Translations under genes and position numbers: made by a program
Source of the DNA: Hirudo medicinalis
Taxonomy: Eukaryota; Annelida; Clitellata; Hirudinida; Hirudinidae
Assembly: GCA_011800805.1 (NCBI GenBank)
Contig: MPNW01000147.1
Coordinates: 171,872-235,871 of the forward strand
Length of the DNA: 64,000 nt
Direction of reading: 5' to 3'
In this document: positions 10,419-24,596 of the stretch, piece after piece
Layout: each line of letters starts with the position of its first letter
How positions within the stretch are numbered: the stretch's first letter is position 1
Notes under the pieces: model-generated
Told to the model about the DNA's origin: nothing
Database searches by the model: none
What the model saw: only the letters and a program-made list of their open reading frames with translations

Positions 10419-13400
10419 TTAATTTGTAAGAGAGGTATCAATAAAAGTAGTAGTAGACAATTTCAAATACAAACAAGAGCCTAAATGAGCAGCTTCATGT
10501 TGGATGAGAGACTTTTGGCATTTCAAAATTCGATCGCAGTACTTGCAAATCCAAGGTTCAAGCTTGTCTGATTGAGGCTTCGTACGTTCTTCTTTGGGAG
10601 GATTTGACCCACTGGACTCACTAAGATGGTTTTTGTTAGAAGAATCATCACAGTTTTCTGAATCATCATCTATTTCAATGTACAAGTCTTCTTCATCCTC
10701 TTTCTTAGTTTCTTCAATATTTGGAAGAGATTCATTGTTTCCAACTGAAATGTCAATGTCTTCTTTGGAGTGATTTTCTTCCAAAACATTGGCCTCAACT
10801 TCATCAACAGCTGTGGATTTCAGAATAGATGAGGATTTGTTTTCCTCCTTCAGATTTTCCCGCTGATCTGACGACATCGGAGGATCAGTTTCTGTGGCAT
10901 CAACTTCCATATTCTCAACTTCATTTGCCTTGTTAGAACTGCTTCCCAATGCTTCACATTTAGTTTGAATGTCACCAGAAAGTTTGATTTCTTCTGGATT
11001 GTTTAGGTTGAACTGGGCATAAATGCCTTCCATGAATGTGTTGTTAAATTCCTGACAAGCAACCACTTTTCCATCACTGGAATTCATACGGCCAGATTCG
11101 GGGTAGGCGTTCATATCAGAGCCCGGAAGACTGAAGTGGACCTGACAGTGTTTCTTTAATTCACTCTGACTATCTGAAGAATAAGTACAAAAGATACACC
11201 TATGTTTGTATCGGTTCATGTGGCCCTTAAGATGTTTAATCAGAAAAATCCTCAGCCTGCTGGAGAAAGGACAGTAAGAGCATTTAAAGGCCTTTGCAGG
11301 AACTGACAAGAAACTGCGACTGTTTTCGTATAAGTTGGTGTTATTGACGGAATGACCGGCTGCAGAATGTTCACGGCTATCTATGAATTGGAGATTGTTG
11401 GTCGACTGGGCATAGATGAGGTTGGGATTTGGATTCTGATGAAGTTTCATATGTTCAAGTAGATAATAATATGTTGGAACACTGTAGTTACAGTAGACAC
11501 ACTCATACATTCTCTTGTTCATGTGCAGAGTTATGTGCTTCTGCAGACTTTCAGAGTCTTGTCCAACAAAGGGACATCTTTCACAGTGCCACAACTCAAT
11601 TTTGGCATTCATCGGTGCATCAGTGCTTGCTCTCAATGACTGGGTCTCCTTAAGCTCCCCCATAGAAGGAAGAGAGGTCGATCTTTTAACCAAAGGCCCA
11701 TTTAAATTTTGCTTCACTGTAATGAATAATATATATCATTGCTGTGTAATTCTCATTATGATCGGCAGTTAAAACAAAAAATAACAGACAAAAGTACCAA
11801 GACTTTAGGAAAATTAATAGCAATAACGATAAGTCCTACTTGCAGAAACAGGTGTTTTTAAAAAGTAATTAGAATTAATCATCTCATTACCTGCTGGTTC
11901 ATCTTCATTCACTGCCAGTTCTGCACTTCTTTTATCCAACTTTCCATCAATGAAAGAATTTGCCAAAGAAGAGGCCATCCTCCTTGTAGCCACAATCTGA
12001 TGTTTACTCCTTGCTGTTTCCATGCAATCCTCCACTTCCTCCTGCTTGTTTCTATCTGCATTGCCGATGTCATTAAATAAACCTCCGATGGGCTGAGTTT
12101 CAACTCTTTGTTCCAATACAGTCTTGCCAATCTCTCTGGTCTCTTTGGAGCCGATGGATTTGTAGTTGGACATCAAATATTCCACTGTGTGGACTTTTGA
12201 GTGTACTTTTAACTTACTAATGCAATCTACTTGATAGGTACACTTGGTACATTTGTGTTTGGCATTTCTGGGATTATGGAGGTTCTTATGAACATAAAAT
12301 GTCTTGATATCCTTGGCTCTGAAGGGACAAGCATCACACTGATACCCACTTTTCACTCTGTATTCGGGAGGAACTGCCGAATATTGGGGCTGACTCGAAA
12401 CCGTTGTCGGATCAGTTGTTAAGTTCTTTGCTTCTTGAGGATTGCAATTTTCTTGTGATGCGGCGAGTGCTCCGGTCTTTCCTTTGTGCAGCATCTCATG
12501 TTTTTTAAGAAATTTTATACTTGTCGAGCAGTAGGAACAGTGCTTGCACTTATACTTGGAGTTGGCTATGGCAGAAAAGTGCATCTTTCTGTGCAGGATG
12601 TAGTGATTCCAGCCTCTGGTTACCTTCGGACAAAAAAGACATTTATAGCATTTCATTCTCTTACTATCAGAATAATAAGTATTTTTTTCAGAGCCTAAAA
12701 TGTCTAAGGATTGAGATGTCTTTTCCACATCCATAAATCTCATCTTTTGCTCATCAGCTACATCTGTAGATGATGCAACAGGTTCCGTGGTTTCTTCCTG
12801 AAAATGTTCTTGCTTAATCTCAACATCCAAACACATTAGGAGTGGATTTTCATTCTTAATGTCTTCTGAGACATAATTATCCAAGGCCATTCCTATCTTC
12901 TGCTCCAAATCTTGATTGGAGTGCACTTCCTCTTGACACAGAATTTCAATCATCTTGGCTCCTTTATGGATCAACTTGATATGTTTCTTGAGATTAAAAT
13001 TCCTGAAAGTCTTATAAGCACACTTGGAACATCCATAGTACTTCACCAATTCATTATTTTCTTTGGTCAAGGGTTTCAGAACAGAAGGACTAGCTAGGTT
13101 TTCATTTTCTATATTGCCAGAGGGTCCAGCAGATGGTTCAGAAGGCTCTCTGCTACCAAAGCTATCTTTGACAGAGTTCTTAGAGCATGTGAGCAAATGA
13201 TTTCTAAGTAAATATTTTCTGTTTGATGTAAAAGAACAATCATGACACTTATAGACAACTTCATTTTTATGAGCCTTGGCAATATGCACAGCAATGGCTT
13301 GATAAGTTCCAAAAGAGACTGGACAATGATCGCACTTGAAGACAGGCTTTCCATCATTTTCCATGTAGGCATCGCTAATTTTCATTCCGACAGAAGGCGA

Positions 13401-14861
13401 AGGCGTGTTATCAAGACAAGATTGGAGGTCTTCACTTATCAGTCTGCCATGTTTTCTTTTGTTCATATGCAGTTTTAGATTTTTCTTACTCTTTGCTATG
13501 AATGGACACATTGGACATTTCCACGAAGGTAAGCATTGGTAGGAAGTGGCCGAAGATAACGAATCATTGTGGTTGTGTTTAATTCTCATGTGCTTTAGCA
13601 AACCTTTGTGATCGCTATACCTTCTTGTAGGACAGTATGAACATTGCCATATCTGTTCATTCTTCTCTTCAAACCTTGGCTGTTCAGTTGAAGAGAGCTC
13701 TGCACAGACAGTTTTGGAATCAAAATCAGAGACTGGTTCCTCTTTGATTTCATCAACAGGAATGAATGGATTTTCACCTTCAACCTCAGCAGAATTAAAG
13801 CTCGTTTTTTCAGAATTGGCAACATGGTAGTTGTTCCTGTGTCTACTCACAGCAATTTCATGAAATGCTGCAAAATTGCATTGAGTGCATCTAAAGGGGG
13901 CATCAGCTCCATGGTGTGTTCTATGCAACTTGAGGTTCCTTTTAAAATTGGTCTTGTACAGGCAATCAGAACAACTATAACCATATATCTTTGCAGTAAC
14001 TTTTTTTGGGGAGCTTTCATTTGAACATAAGCTTTGAGCAAAACTATCAGAGCATCCATCAAACTGCGTAGATACAAGACAAGACGGATGGCAGTCAATT
14101 ATGTGCCCTACAATTACCAATTTCAGTTCACTACAAAAACTACAACTTGTACATTTGTATAGGCTGATTTCACAAGATTTTCTTTTCCCTGCAACTGGTG
14201 CAGTCTGAATTTCATGTTCTATGCAATCATTTGGTAAATGAAAATTCTGGAGATGATTTAACACTTGCTCTTCATTAGAGAGGCAACATCCACAAAATCT
14301 ACATGTCAAGCTTCGTTCAGTAACATTTTCATTTAGAGAATTAGGTAAAAATACCTCATCATAAAACTTATCAAGTTTAAAGTCAAACTGATCAAGGTGC
14401 TTGTAATTCATTGGTAAATTGGAAACATCAAAATTTGAACTTCCTATTGCAGAGAAACTCACTGGCAAGGGTGGTGAGTTTTGGAGCAGGTTGCCAGCAT
14501 TATTTTTGTTTTTTGTATGCCTATAGCCTATGTGCCTATTTAACTTGGACCTATTTCTTGCTAAATAATCACACTCTTTGCAAGGAATTACTTTCAAGCC
14601 GTGATATTTTGCTTTGTGGCGAGTCATTTCTTTGATCATATTTGCTGTGAAATCACAGGAATCACATTTATGCCAGTACTTTTTCTTTTTTTTTGCCTGA
14701 GACGATTTTTTAACGGTTGGAACAACAGTCGATGCAGATGGAGAACATTTGTTCAGATGAGATTCAAACAAGTTTAAGGAACGGGTGCTGTATTTGCACC
14801 ATTCACAAGTATGAACGACTCCGCTTATGCGACCTAATTTTACTTTTAACTTAAGCGACAT
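10419..14861 (-). CDS. Large C2H2 zinc-finger protein, 21 fingers
   Basis: Two coding exons: 14861-11891 and 11716-10419. The donor after CCAGCAG at 11890 and the acceptor at 11717-11718 join in phase to a 1422-residue protein. The ATG at 14861-14859 is the first in frame (the frame opens slightly upstream with no ATG). I count 21 Cys2-His2 or near-Cys2-His2 units: 16 in the first exon (about residues 17-910), four grouped early in exon 2 and one near the C-terminus. Many have the CxxCxYxxxxxxxLxxHxxxH form, with fingers mostly separated by long linkers rather than TGEKP-type arrays. Finger 1 and finger 11 end in Cys instead of the last His. Between fingers 20 and 21 there is a long acidic Ser/Glu/Asp-rich stretch (DLYIEIDDDSENCDD). 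This suggests a nuclear DNA- or RNA-binding regulator. No specific ortholog is recognised. Confidence 0.85.
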
Positions 14862-16193
14862 GATCAAAAAAAAACTTTGATTAAAAAATATCCATCAACC
14901 TCGAAAAAATAAAAATTGAATTACCAGCTAAAAACAATCCCTCGCCGAACGTAATGTAATCCTCGCAAAAACATTGCAATTTCAATCTGAAAATGGGAAT
15001 GGCTGTCATTAGATCATAGTGATTTTGAAAATTTTATTACATCATAAGCTTTAATAAAAACTAATATTAATTGTAATTGCATTATTAATTTGTAAATTTT
15101 TATTTTAGTACAGTTTTTATTTATTAAAAACAATAACAGCCGGAGCTTCATTTATCACTGATGCGAGATTTCTCAAAAATAAATATCGAAGAGCCTCTTT
15201 TGCATGCGAGTTCCAAAGTTCAAAGTGACTTCATAAATTTACTAATTCTTTAAACAGATTTGCCAATTGTAGAAGACCTTTCCTCCCCACTCCACTCGGC
15301 TCACCAATCCACGGCCTTTTATTTTCACTGACTCTCCACATTTACTCGGTAATAATAACAACCAATAAACGTATTAAAAATATGTATTACTAAAAATGCT
15401 TAGACAAATTTAATCAACTACCTGCCAAGAAGCCAAAAGGATATGTTTTTGAAGGTTACATCAATATGATTTTTTAATGAAATAATAAACACGCGCATAC
15501 AGTAAAGTATGATCATGCAGGCTGTAACAAAGTTCATCAACGATATAAAGTGATTTTGAAGTCTAAGAATAAGCCATCTATCCCAGAACAAAAACAAAAA
15601 AAAATAAAAATGGAGCTTGAAACAATTATTGCGAATGTCCATTCAAAATAGACTTGTAAAAACCATTAAGAAAGAGATCCAACATAATTAAGAGCTGTTT
15701 CAGCTCTCAAGATGAATTCCATCTTTATGCTTCATAATCTTCAAGAAATCTCAAGAGGAATCATGTTTAGGAAGTTAAAATGGTCTTCAGAATGGAATAA
15801 ATGCACAAGTCTCTACAAAGCTCAATTGCTGTATGGTGTATAACCCACATTTAGATAAGGCAATTCGTAATCATTATTTGAAAATGCTGCAATGCAAAAT
15901 CAATGCACATGCGTTAAAATGAAAATATGAAAAGCTTATTGACCAATGCGCCACAGAAAGTAACTCCCATTTGTGTTATAAAACATGTTGTGACATGCAG
16001 GAATATTGTGTACATTCAGCATAATAAATAGAGATGATGTACATGATGCGTTTGTTAACCCAAGGAAACCTAGCTTAGTTGGTGAAATAGGAAAACGTCT
16101 TCAAAAAGTCAGTGATTCGATTCATGGCATGTCTAAAACAAGAAACATGACTAAAATACTAGTTAACAAAGAAAAAAAAACAGTTCTAATCAA
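14862..16193. other. Intergenic, 5' of the zinc-finger gene and 3' of paxillin
   Basis: AT-rich DNA with no recognisable exon. It should contain the promoter and 5' UTR of the zinc-finger gene (14862 to about 15000) and the 3' UTR of paxillin (below 16194). Short open frames here look random. Confidence 0.4.
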
Positions 16194-19100
16194 TCAACTA
16201 AATAGTCTTTTGAAACAGTGCCTACAATATGGCTTCTCTCCATACTCTTTGAAAATGCCACTGGTTAGCTTCCTTTGACAAAAACAGCAGACAAAATGCT
16301 CAGGATGAAACTTCCTCATCATTGCAGACATGCATGGACCAACTATGGGCTGTTTGCAGGCGTGGCAGAGAGAACCCTTGCGCATATGATAGTGCTGGCA
16401 GCAGTAAGGATATCCATCGACCTCGTAAACTGAATCCGCTCCCATTGGTTTTTTACAATCCTTGGTTGATTTGAAAATAAAATGACTAGAATTTAAAAAA
16501 AAAACAGATAGAATATTCAAAAATTTATATATATAGTTTAAAAAATTAATCACAACATAACTGGTGATCAAGTAGATAAATAGTAACTGCTTAACTAACA
16601 ATTAATATTGACTCATTAGGTAGAATAATCCACTGAAAAGTTGAGCACGCAACTTACAAAGCACACGAAACAGGAGACATGCCAATACTTGTTCATGGCG
16701 CTCAGGAAGTTTTCAATGATGGCCATTTTGCATTTTCCACATCTGGGTGCCACAAGTTCACAGTAATCCTTGCTATAAAAATTCAATTAATTCATTCAAG
16801 ATGTAATTTTTAAACTACTAGAAAATTATGACTTAATCAAAACTGAAAAAAACATATTGATAGACTTATTTCCAAAAATTATGGATTCACACAGTTTTAT
16901 AATTAAACATTGTTAAACCTAATGTAACAAAATTATAACTAGTGTAACTGTGAATTTGTTTACCAAGTAAATTAATGAATTAGATTGACAGACCGACAAT
17001 AAATTTCACTGTTGTGTTCATGAAAATCATCTCCATCAACGAGCCTCTTCTCACAATGATGGCAAACAAAGTGCTCAGGATGCCACATCCTGTCCACAGC
17101 AGTAACATACATCTGCCAAGTTACAAATAAACACTGGGATCATTCTATTTTTATTGGAGCTGAAATTCCAGATAGCTTGAAATAAATGTCTGCCTTTTAA
17201 CTTCAAAAGAGTTATGGAATTATTTGTAAAGCCTTTGAGCCACGTAGAGTCTAATTAAAACAAAATCTTTCAAGTTAAGATGTTTTTAGACTATTATGTA
17301 TTGCAGTCAAGTATTTGCACCTGTCAAGGTCAAATATGCACCTTTTATTCTCTTATCTGGTTGTCAGGTGCTAACACGATCTACAAGCTGTAACGGCTTA
17401 CAAACACAGAGATAAAAATATCATAATAATATCATAAGAAATGTTATATTTATGTGTAATACACTGCATCATACAATGCTAAATAATTGTATATAATAAT
17501 TGATATACTTATTATAGTACTGTTTACTAAAAGGTACTTAACTAAATTTAAAATGGTAATGGTTGGATTTGAAATGGTGTATTACAAAATGTAAATATAT
17601 TGATCAAATTCACATAACTTAATAAATTTACTGGCCCTCCACAATGCAATGGAGTGCAAATGAGATAAGCAATAAAGAAAGCAAATCCATGTTCTCAAGT
17701 GAAGTGGTATTTATATACATAATATTTATGATGAAATAAGATTTACCATAAAAACTTAAAATGTGAACACATTAGCATCACATCCAAACATTTGAATCCA
17801 ATTCAATTAACATAAAAACAAGGGAAACATTAAAATGAAATCAAATGGCAAGTTTAAAAAGGAATGTGAGCAAGTGTTGGCTGGAATGCTGATCTGAATG
17901 ATGTTGTTATGCAGTTTATCTGCTTCACACTCAGCAAGTCAGTTACTTTTTTGGCTTTTTATTAATATCAAGATATTCTCTTGCAATGATAAATTTGCTT
18001 GTACATTAAATCATACAACACCAACAAATAAAGTTATCACTTTTAAAATTGCATTGTAAATAATTCTACAACCAAATAATTAGAAATTTTAATAAAGCTA
18101 TAAAGTACATAAATTTAGCAAAAACTCACATCCAGAATGGGACCGTCGCAAGCGGCACATTTTGGAGAAAACAGATTGTCGAAGTCTTTTTCACAGTAGA
18201 AGCTTCCTGATCTTTCAAAGAAGTTTTTGTCACTGATGGGATTTTTACAATGGAGACATGTAAAATGCTGAGGATGCCATGTTTTACCCATAACTGATAT
18301 TACCTGGAAGTCATCATAATTTTCAATAATCAATAAATCATTGAATTATTACCTAATTATAATAAAACAATCCAGAAAATTCAATACAAAGGTAAATATT
18401 AGGATTCTATTGTTGATAGACAATTTTAAGCAGGGATGACTTTTTTTAAATAAATGTACATTTACAAAATATTTTCTGAAAGTGCCTGCCATTACCGCAA
18501 GATTTTTGAATATTGCCACTTAATATAAGATATGTCTATATGGATTAATTTTAAACTCTGATGAAAGAGAACAAAATAAGCAAATAATGTCTCTTTTATA
18601 AAAAGACAACTATGAAGTATTGTAGACGAGCTAACAAATATAAAGCTATGCAGTCATAGTACAGATGTTGCATTGCTATCAACTGCTTCTTTGTAAGTAG
18701 TTGTTTCCAAGAACTTTTAAAATAACAAATTTCTAACATCTCCCACAATAACTTTCCCACAGGTTGCACATGAACCCTTGTGTTCCATTTTGACTCCACT
18801 AAACTCCACATTCTCATCCAGGTCTGCCATGGATGTATCCACAGTGACTTTGTGTGGCACCACAAGACTTGAGGTACTGCATGAAAAAACTTTCACAGCA
18901 GACGACAAGGAGACAGAGGGATGGATTGGATCGGGAATCATGAACTGCCAATAATCGACTAACGTTCCAAAAAAACATGTCGACATTCGATACTAAGTCA
19001 TGGTTCTTAAACAAAAACTCGATCCTAAGAATTTTTCAGTTTATAGCTCCTCTGTGATTTATAATTATTATTCAAGCCTCAAAAATTTAAAAATGCATCA

Positions 19101-20082
19101 GCTGAGCTTGCATTATTCTTCATAATGAATAAAATTATTACAGTTTAATAAATATTTTTGTTTTAAATGTAAAGCAAGCAGTTACAATAATCACCTTATT
19201 TTTACTTGGAGTGCTGGCTCCAAGATGTGCCAATGATTCCATAAGACTATCCAGTTCCTCTGTTGCTATGTACGTGTCAGTTTTATCACCAAGACTGAAA
19301 TACATATGATGATAATAACAACAACAATAACAATAATAATAATAATTATAATGCAAAGTGAAAGGAAATCATTGCCAAATAGTGTTAACATCATTATATA
19401 AAAGCTATTTCTCTAAAATAAGTTAAATTTATACAATATATATTAATATACAATATTAACATTACAATAATTTAATAAATAATCCAGAATAAAAATATAA
19501 AAAACATGTTAAATAGCTAATTTAACAACAATGGCCATAACTGCAATGGAAGGAAAATCTTTGTGTGATGACCACACCACATTATCTATTATCATATCTT
19601 ACTATAACACTTACCTCAATTCTTCAGAACATGAACTATTGTGATTACTTTCTTCAGCCTCAATTATATCAACCCTTCCCAAAAACTTGGAAGACCTCAG
19701 TTCTTCTAGTAACACATCAAGGTCTAAAAGGTTTGGATTTGTTTCTGTAGAAAACTCATCAGAACTCAATGATCCACCTTTAGCCTTAATGAACAGCAAA
19801 CAAAATATTGCAACTTTGCTAAATTTATCAATAAAAAATATCTAACGACAGCCTGGTCTTTTTTACACTTCTCTTTTGCTTCACGTTTCGAAAAATTATC
19901 GAATTCATTTAAGGAATCATACGAGCTAGCACATGATTCTGAGAAATTACTCTTAAAAAGTACGAGCAAATTATCTGGAAAAAAGAAAATTCAGAAAAGC
20001 TAAAAACTCTTAACCCTAACTAACAATTGTTCTGATAAGCATTTCACCGACCTAAATCCTCAATCACTTTCTTCTTAGACAT
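16194..20082 (-). CDS. PXN: Paxillin: LD motifs plus four LIM domains
   Basis: Nine exons in transcript order: 20082-20052, 19974-19847, 19784-19615, 19294-19195, 18944-18738, 18303-18130, 17112-16994, 16772-16658, 16460-16194. All phases close to a 436-residue protein (vertebrate paxillin about 560-590). The start is [19 protein letters not shown]: the first LD motif (DLDNLLVLF) is split by intron 1, as befits LD1 at the N-terminus. Further LD motifs are [11 protein letters not shown] and [14 protein letters not shown], so three are clear, fewer than the usual five. Four LIM domains follow: [10 protein letters not shown]...[22 protein letters not shown]...[30 protein letters not shown], and [10 protein letters not shown]...[12 protein letters not shown], ending in CFKRLFS as paxillins do. 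In animals paxillin is a focal-adhesion scaffold binding FAK, vinculin and parvin through LD motifs and localising through the LIM domains. Confidence 0.93.
19309..19351. repeat. AT-rich simple repeat in a paxillin intron
   Basis: A run of imperfect AAC/AAT trinucleotides beginning 15 bases upstream of the acceptor of paxillin exon 4. It has no coding role. Confidence 0.6.
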
Positions 20083-21890
20083 CGCAATGGAGAGAACCAG
20101 CTCAAATCGAACCAAAACAAACTATCCCATATAATATAAGCACGGTTGGCGCTCTCATCACACAAAATAAACCATCGGCGTTGAAGTGAAGTGACAGGAG
20201 GGCAGATACACCTTTCTTAACTAGTCATTTTAATTGTTAGCTGTGTGTGTGTTTAATTAACGTCCATTTCATAACTAGATGATTAGGACGGGGTTAATTG
20301 TTAGCTATGAAGAGAAGTTTAGCTTAGAGAAAGCGGCGCAGAAACGCCAGTGATTTTGACACACAATAAAATGTTTTGTCGCAGATAACTGTTCATTATT
20401 TCTTGCCAAAGTGAAACTCCACCAAAGCATTCGAATTTAAATTAATTTCACAGTGGACAAGCCAAAGTTTTGCTTGATTTTCATCTGGAACACTATAAGA
20501 AAATAGTCTTGCCAATGAAATCGTCAATTATTGAATATGAAGTGAAAGCTAAGTTGTTCTTCTACACAGGAAACAATCTTTAAGGGCCACTTTAATTTGA
20601 TAGGTTAATTTTAATTAAAAGTATTTTTGCAGATTCCAACAACCGTACATGACATTTCCCAAATAGTTTTCAAATAATTATCAAGTATCCTAAATTCCAA
20701 ACGATGTGGTGGGAAATGGATATACTGCGACTGTAGTTCTTTCGAAAGCAGAGTTATCTTCGGGAAAGAGGCAAAATTTCTCTAGAAGTCCGTTTTCCCG
20801 ATATTAGCTTGCGACCCTATCTCTTCCCCAATGCAGGACCAATCCATCTAGCTGGCTTTTCTCCGCAATGGAAATATCACAAAATATCATACGAGATGTT
20901 TTTCAAGCACAGTAAATTATTTCAATGAATCAGGAATTACATAACTTTAAGAACTTCTAAAGTCAAATTCAATGAACAGTCCAGGCATGTCATATGGGTA
21001 GGGGCGGTCACCTCTGAATCTTGTTTCTCCCTGTCTTTTAGCTAGAAACAAAAAAAAAGACCATCTCCTCAAGTTGTGCGAGCGTTTGCACTACCTCTCC
21101 CTGAAAAAGCTGAAATGACGTCCCTGGAACAGTCTGAAATTCTGCCAGTTTTGATCCATAAGGGGATATCTTGGAGTTACTATTGCTTACTATTGCAGGC
21201 AATTCTGCGCATTGTAATACTGCATAAGAATCAGTGACAATTAGTGGTTCAGGAGTGGAATTCCCTTCCACGAGTAGTGAAAGCACAAGACATTAAATCT
21301 CAAAGCGCTTATGGATGATTTTTAACTCGCGCTCACATTTGATATACATTTTGAAATCCGATCGTGATGGTAATTAGCATTAGCAAAATTTAAAAGATTA
21401 CTGCGCAACAGAGCTAACCGCAACAACTGAAACCACGTCCTTAAGCGCATACCTAACAAACTCGCTCAAGAGTGAGGTTTATTTATTTAAACACACATTT
21501 TATTACCAAGAAATGAGTATAAAGTGTCAAATGATCATCAGCAATAAGTACTCATGAACACCAGAACAAAACTTCAAGATGCATTTGAAGGAATGATTAA
21601 TGTGTGAAGATACAGACTAGGGCTCAACTAGACTCAACTTCTAGGGCTGTTAAGCGGAAAACGTCCCATTATAAACACCGGATCACATCATCAATAATGA
21701 TTGAAAGGTAATAAAACAAACCTTTTATTCATAAAAGATATTCACTTCTCCAACCCCCCCCCCAAAAAAAAGAAATGGTAGCCCATGTTATTACTATTAA
21801 TCTGAATAGCATAATCTCTTACAAAAGTTACAATATTTTATTATAAAAAAATACAAACTAAAATTAAAGAATAAATAAGTCCACAAAACA
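20083..21890. other. Intergenic region with a LINE 3'-end remnant
   Basis: The paxillin promoter should lie in 20083-20300. At 21238-21330 the plus strand reads VQEWNSLPRVVKAQDIKS, like the WNSLP motif at the C-terminal end of CR1/jockey-type LINE proteins, followed by a stop. Around 21041-21110 there is a short segment also present near 60156. A C11A8 homopolymer tract occurs at 21756-21774. The rest shows no recognisable content. Confidence 0.4.
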
Positions 21891-24562
21891 TCATAATGTT
21901 TCGTTGTCTGAGCATGCAGCATTTACTTCCCCATCGTTGCTGTCATCTTCGGAGAAGAACCGCAGGGGAGTCTCTAAGTTGCCTAGTGACCCCTTGGCTA
22001 TCAAGGGTTCCAGTCTGAAAAGCAAACAAATTTTGAGTTACAAAGCATCTTATTTTGATTGAATTGATTGATTGGATAACATCTGCTTTTAATGTCAACA
22101 TAGAATCAGAAGAAACCTTTTGGCTATAATTGAATGATCAAGAGCTTTCATCTTATCTTTTGTCTTCAGCAGAAGGCTGGCCATCATCCTGTGGTATCGA
22201 ATTGAAGGCTGCACAGGACAATGTTTCTCCAGTCTTAAACATTAAGATCACTAAACATTGTGGATCAATTGCAAAATCAAGAGCACATTTTAAAGGAAGC
22301 AAATCATTCCAAAACAATATAAAACAAAGAATATTTAACATGTCATGACATGATTAGAGTATTGAGTACACTTAATAACTTTAATCATGAGTGGTGATTC
22401 TAATATAAATTAAAATTGGAAGTAAAACAAAGGAAGTAAACAAAGATCTCACAGTTCCACAGCAGCCATGCAATTCTGTGAATTCTGATGGATTTTGGCC
22501 AGCAGTAGAACAGCATCCAAGTAATCAGGATCCATTGAGATGGCCTTCTCAAGAATTGGTCTAGCCTTGTACAACAAGATATTTAATTAAGTGCTAAATA
22601 AATGACAACTTCCAATGGTAATAATTGTTATCATAAATTATAACTTTCAGTATTGTTACTTAGAAATTATTAAAGTGCACCTTGTCATAGTTTGATGTTC
22701 CCTCTTTCATGAGGACAGCAGCATACAGCTACAAAGAAAATAGATATTATTCACAAATGCCTGTTTTTGTGTATATTTGAGTTGTTATCAGAGATTACCA
22801 ATTTTCAATTTTCAATTACATATAAGTACATACATATAAGTACATACTGCATAGGATCTCGATGATGGGGTGTTCTTCTGAAATTCAATTGCACAAGCCA
22901 ATGCCTCTCTTCTCCTTCCAGTTTTCCAGTAAATTTCAATCACATCTGAAATGAAATAGATTCATTTCAATTGCACCAAACATTAAAATTAGTTGATTTT
23001 GATTACATTGATTAAAATTATGCAGTAATACAACTGCTGGACATTATGATTATCATAACTAGAGAACAAGTTATCAATCAATTTTAACCAAACGAAATAT
23101 TGAATATTGATTGGGTTGATTCCAAACATTACAAATAGCTCTCACAGTAATAAGGCTCGTATCGGTAAGGGCAGAGACTCGTGGCTTCTCTGAACTTTGC
23201 CAGAGCCTCGTTTGGTTCAGAACTCGTCATCAGAGCAATTCCATTCATCATTAGGACCTCAAAATTGTGTGGTTCCAAGGCCAATGCCTACAAAGATGAA
23301 GTCACTTCCTGATTTCAAGTGTTTATCAAGTAACAGAAATGCTACTAGATGTAACAAAGTATACTTTTTTCTCTCATTGCATAAATAAATCACAAATAAT
23401 TTGCATTTGCTGGCATAACATTTTAAAAATTATTCATTAACTATTTTTAATAGATAACAAAATGAGCAAAACCTTCTGAGCAAAAAACACAGCCTTGTGG
23501 GCCTTGTTGCAGGAGATGCAGTAATAGCCATTTATAATCCATGGTATGACCACATTCTCTGGAAAATACTCAGCCTTTGCAGCCAGTCTGAAAATTTGTG
23601 AATAACTTCTTCCTAAATGTATTCTATCAACTAAGAGAGGAATTGCTCTCACTTTTCGAGAAGTCCACTCCTGCCCTGCTCTTGGTAAAGGATGTAAGCA
23701 TATACATCCATCTTCTTGTAATAAAGTGGATTGATCTCTCGTACCTAGAAGTTATGGCATGTTTATTTATTAATTTTGTTTGTTCAAACACAATTTCCAT
23801 CATTTTTGAAAAATACATTTTCTCATGGCCACTGAATTTCAATAAAGTTATTCAGGCATATCATTGTATGTTTTTCCACATGGAAATCTAAGAAGTGTTT
23901 TGCATGAATTACTCACCCACTTGAAAATACCAAGAGCCTTGGAATAATCCCCACTGAGAAAATACAACTCTCCAGTCTGTGCCAAGATATCAAGGTTTGG
24001 ACTCATTTCCAAGCCCTCCAGTGTCTGGGCTGCTGCTTTGAAATCTCTCATTTGTGCCAAGCTTTGTGCTTTGACCCAATTTGTGAGCCTAAATAATGTA
24101 CATACAATATTATATTACTTTAAAGCTTTAAATTCTCAAAAAATTCTATGTAATATTGTGAAATATGCAAACAAATAATTATGAAATGTAGTAATGAAAT
24201 GATATAGCCATCACTGAGTAATAATAACTCTGCATGATTAAATTAACAAGGTCATTATGAACCAACCAATCAAAAGATTCTGAGGTGTGCAAGGGCAGGG
24301 ACGAAGTGACAAGTTGAAGAACTTCGTCAGTCCTCACACCCAATGAGATGAGGCCTTGAATTGCTGTCAGTGACATCGGGTTTTCTCTTTAGAATATTAA
24401 TCAGATCTCATCAGCATCACCAATGTCACTTGAAGAATCGTTACTATTTTTATTCAGTTATGATATTTAGATGGCAGTTTATTCATCCATTAGCTTGTTA
24501 TTCACTCTAACATTGATGCTTTTATTTACATAATATCTAATTAATTATTCAAGTGCACAACT

Positions 24563-24596
<34 letters not shown>

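Noticed and set aside
18846..18890. Acceptor at 18886 for paxillin exon 5
   Set aside because: It would break the reading phase with the preceding exon, whereas the acceptor giving a start at 18944 keeps it.
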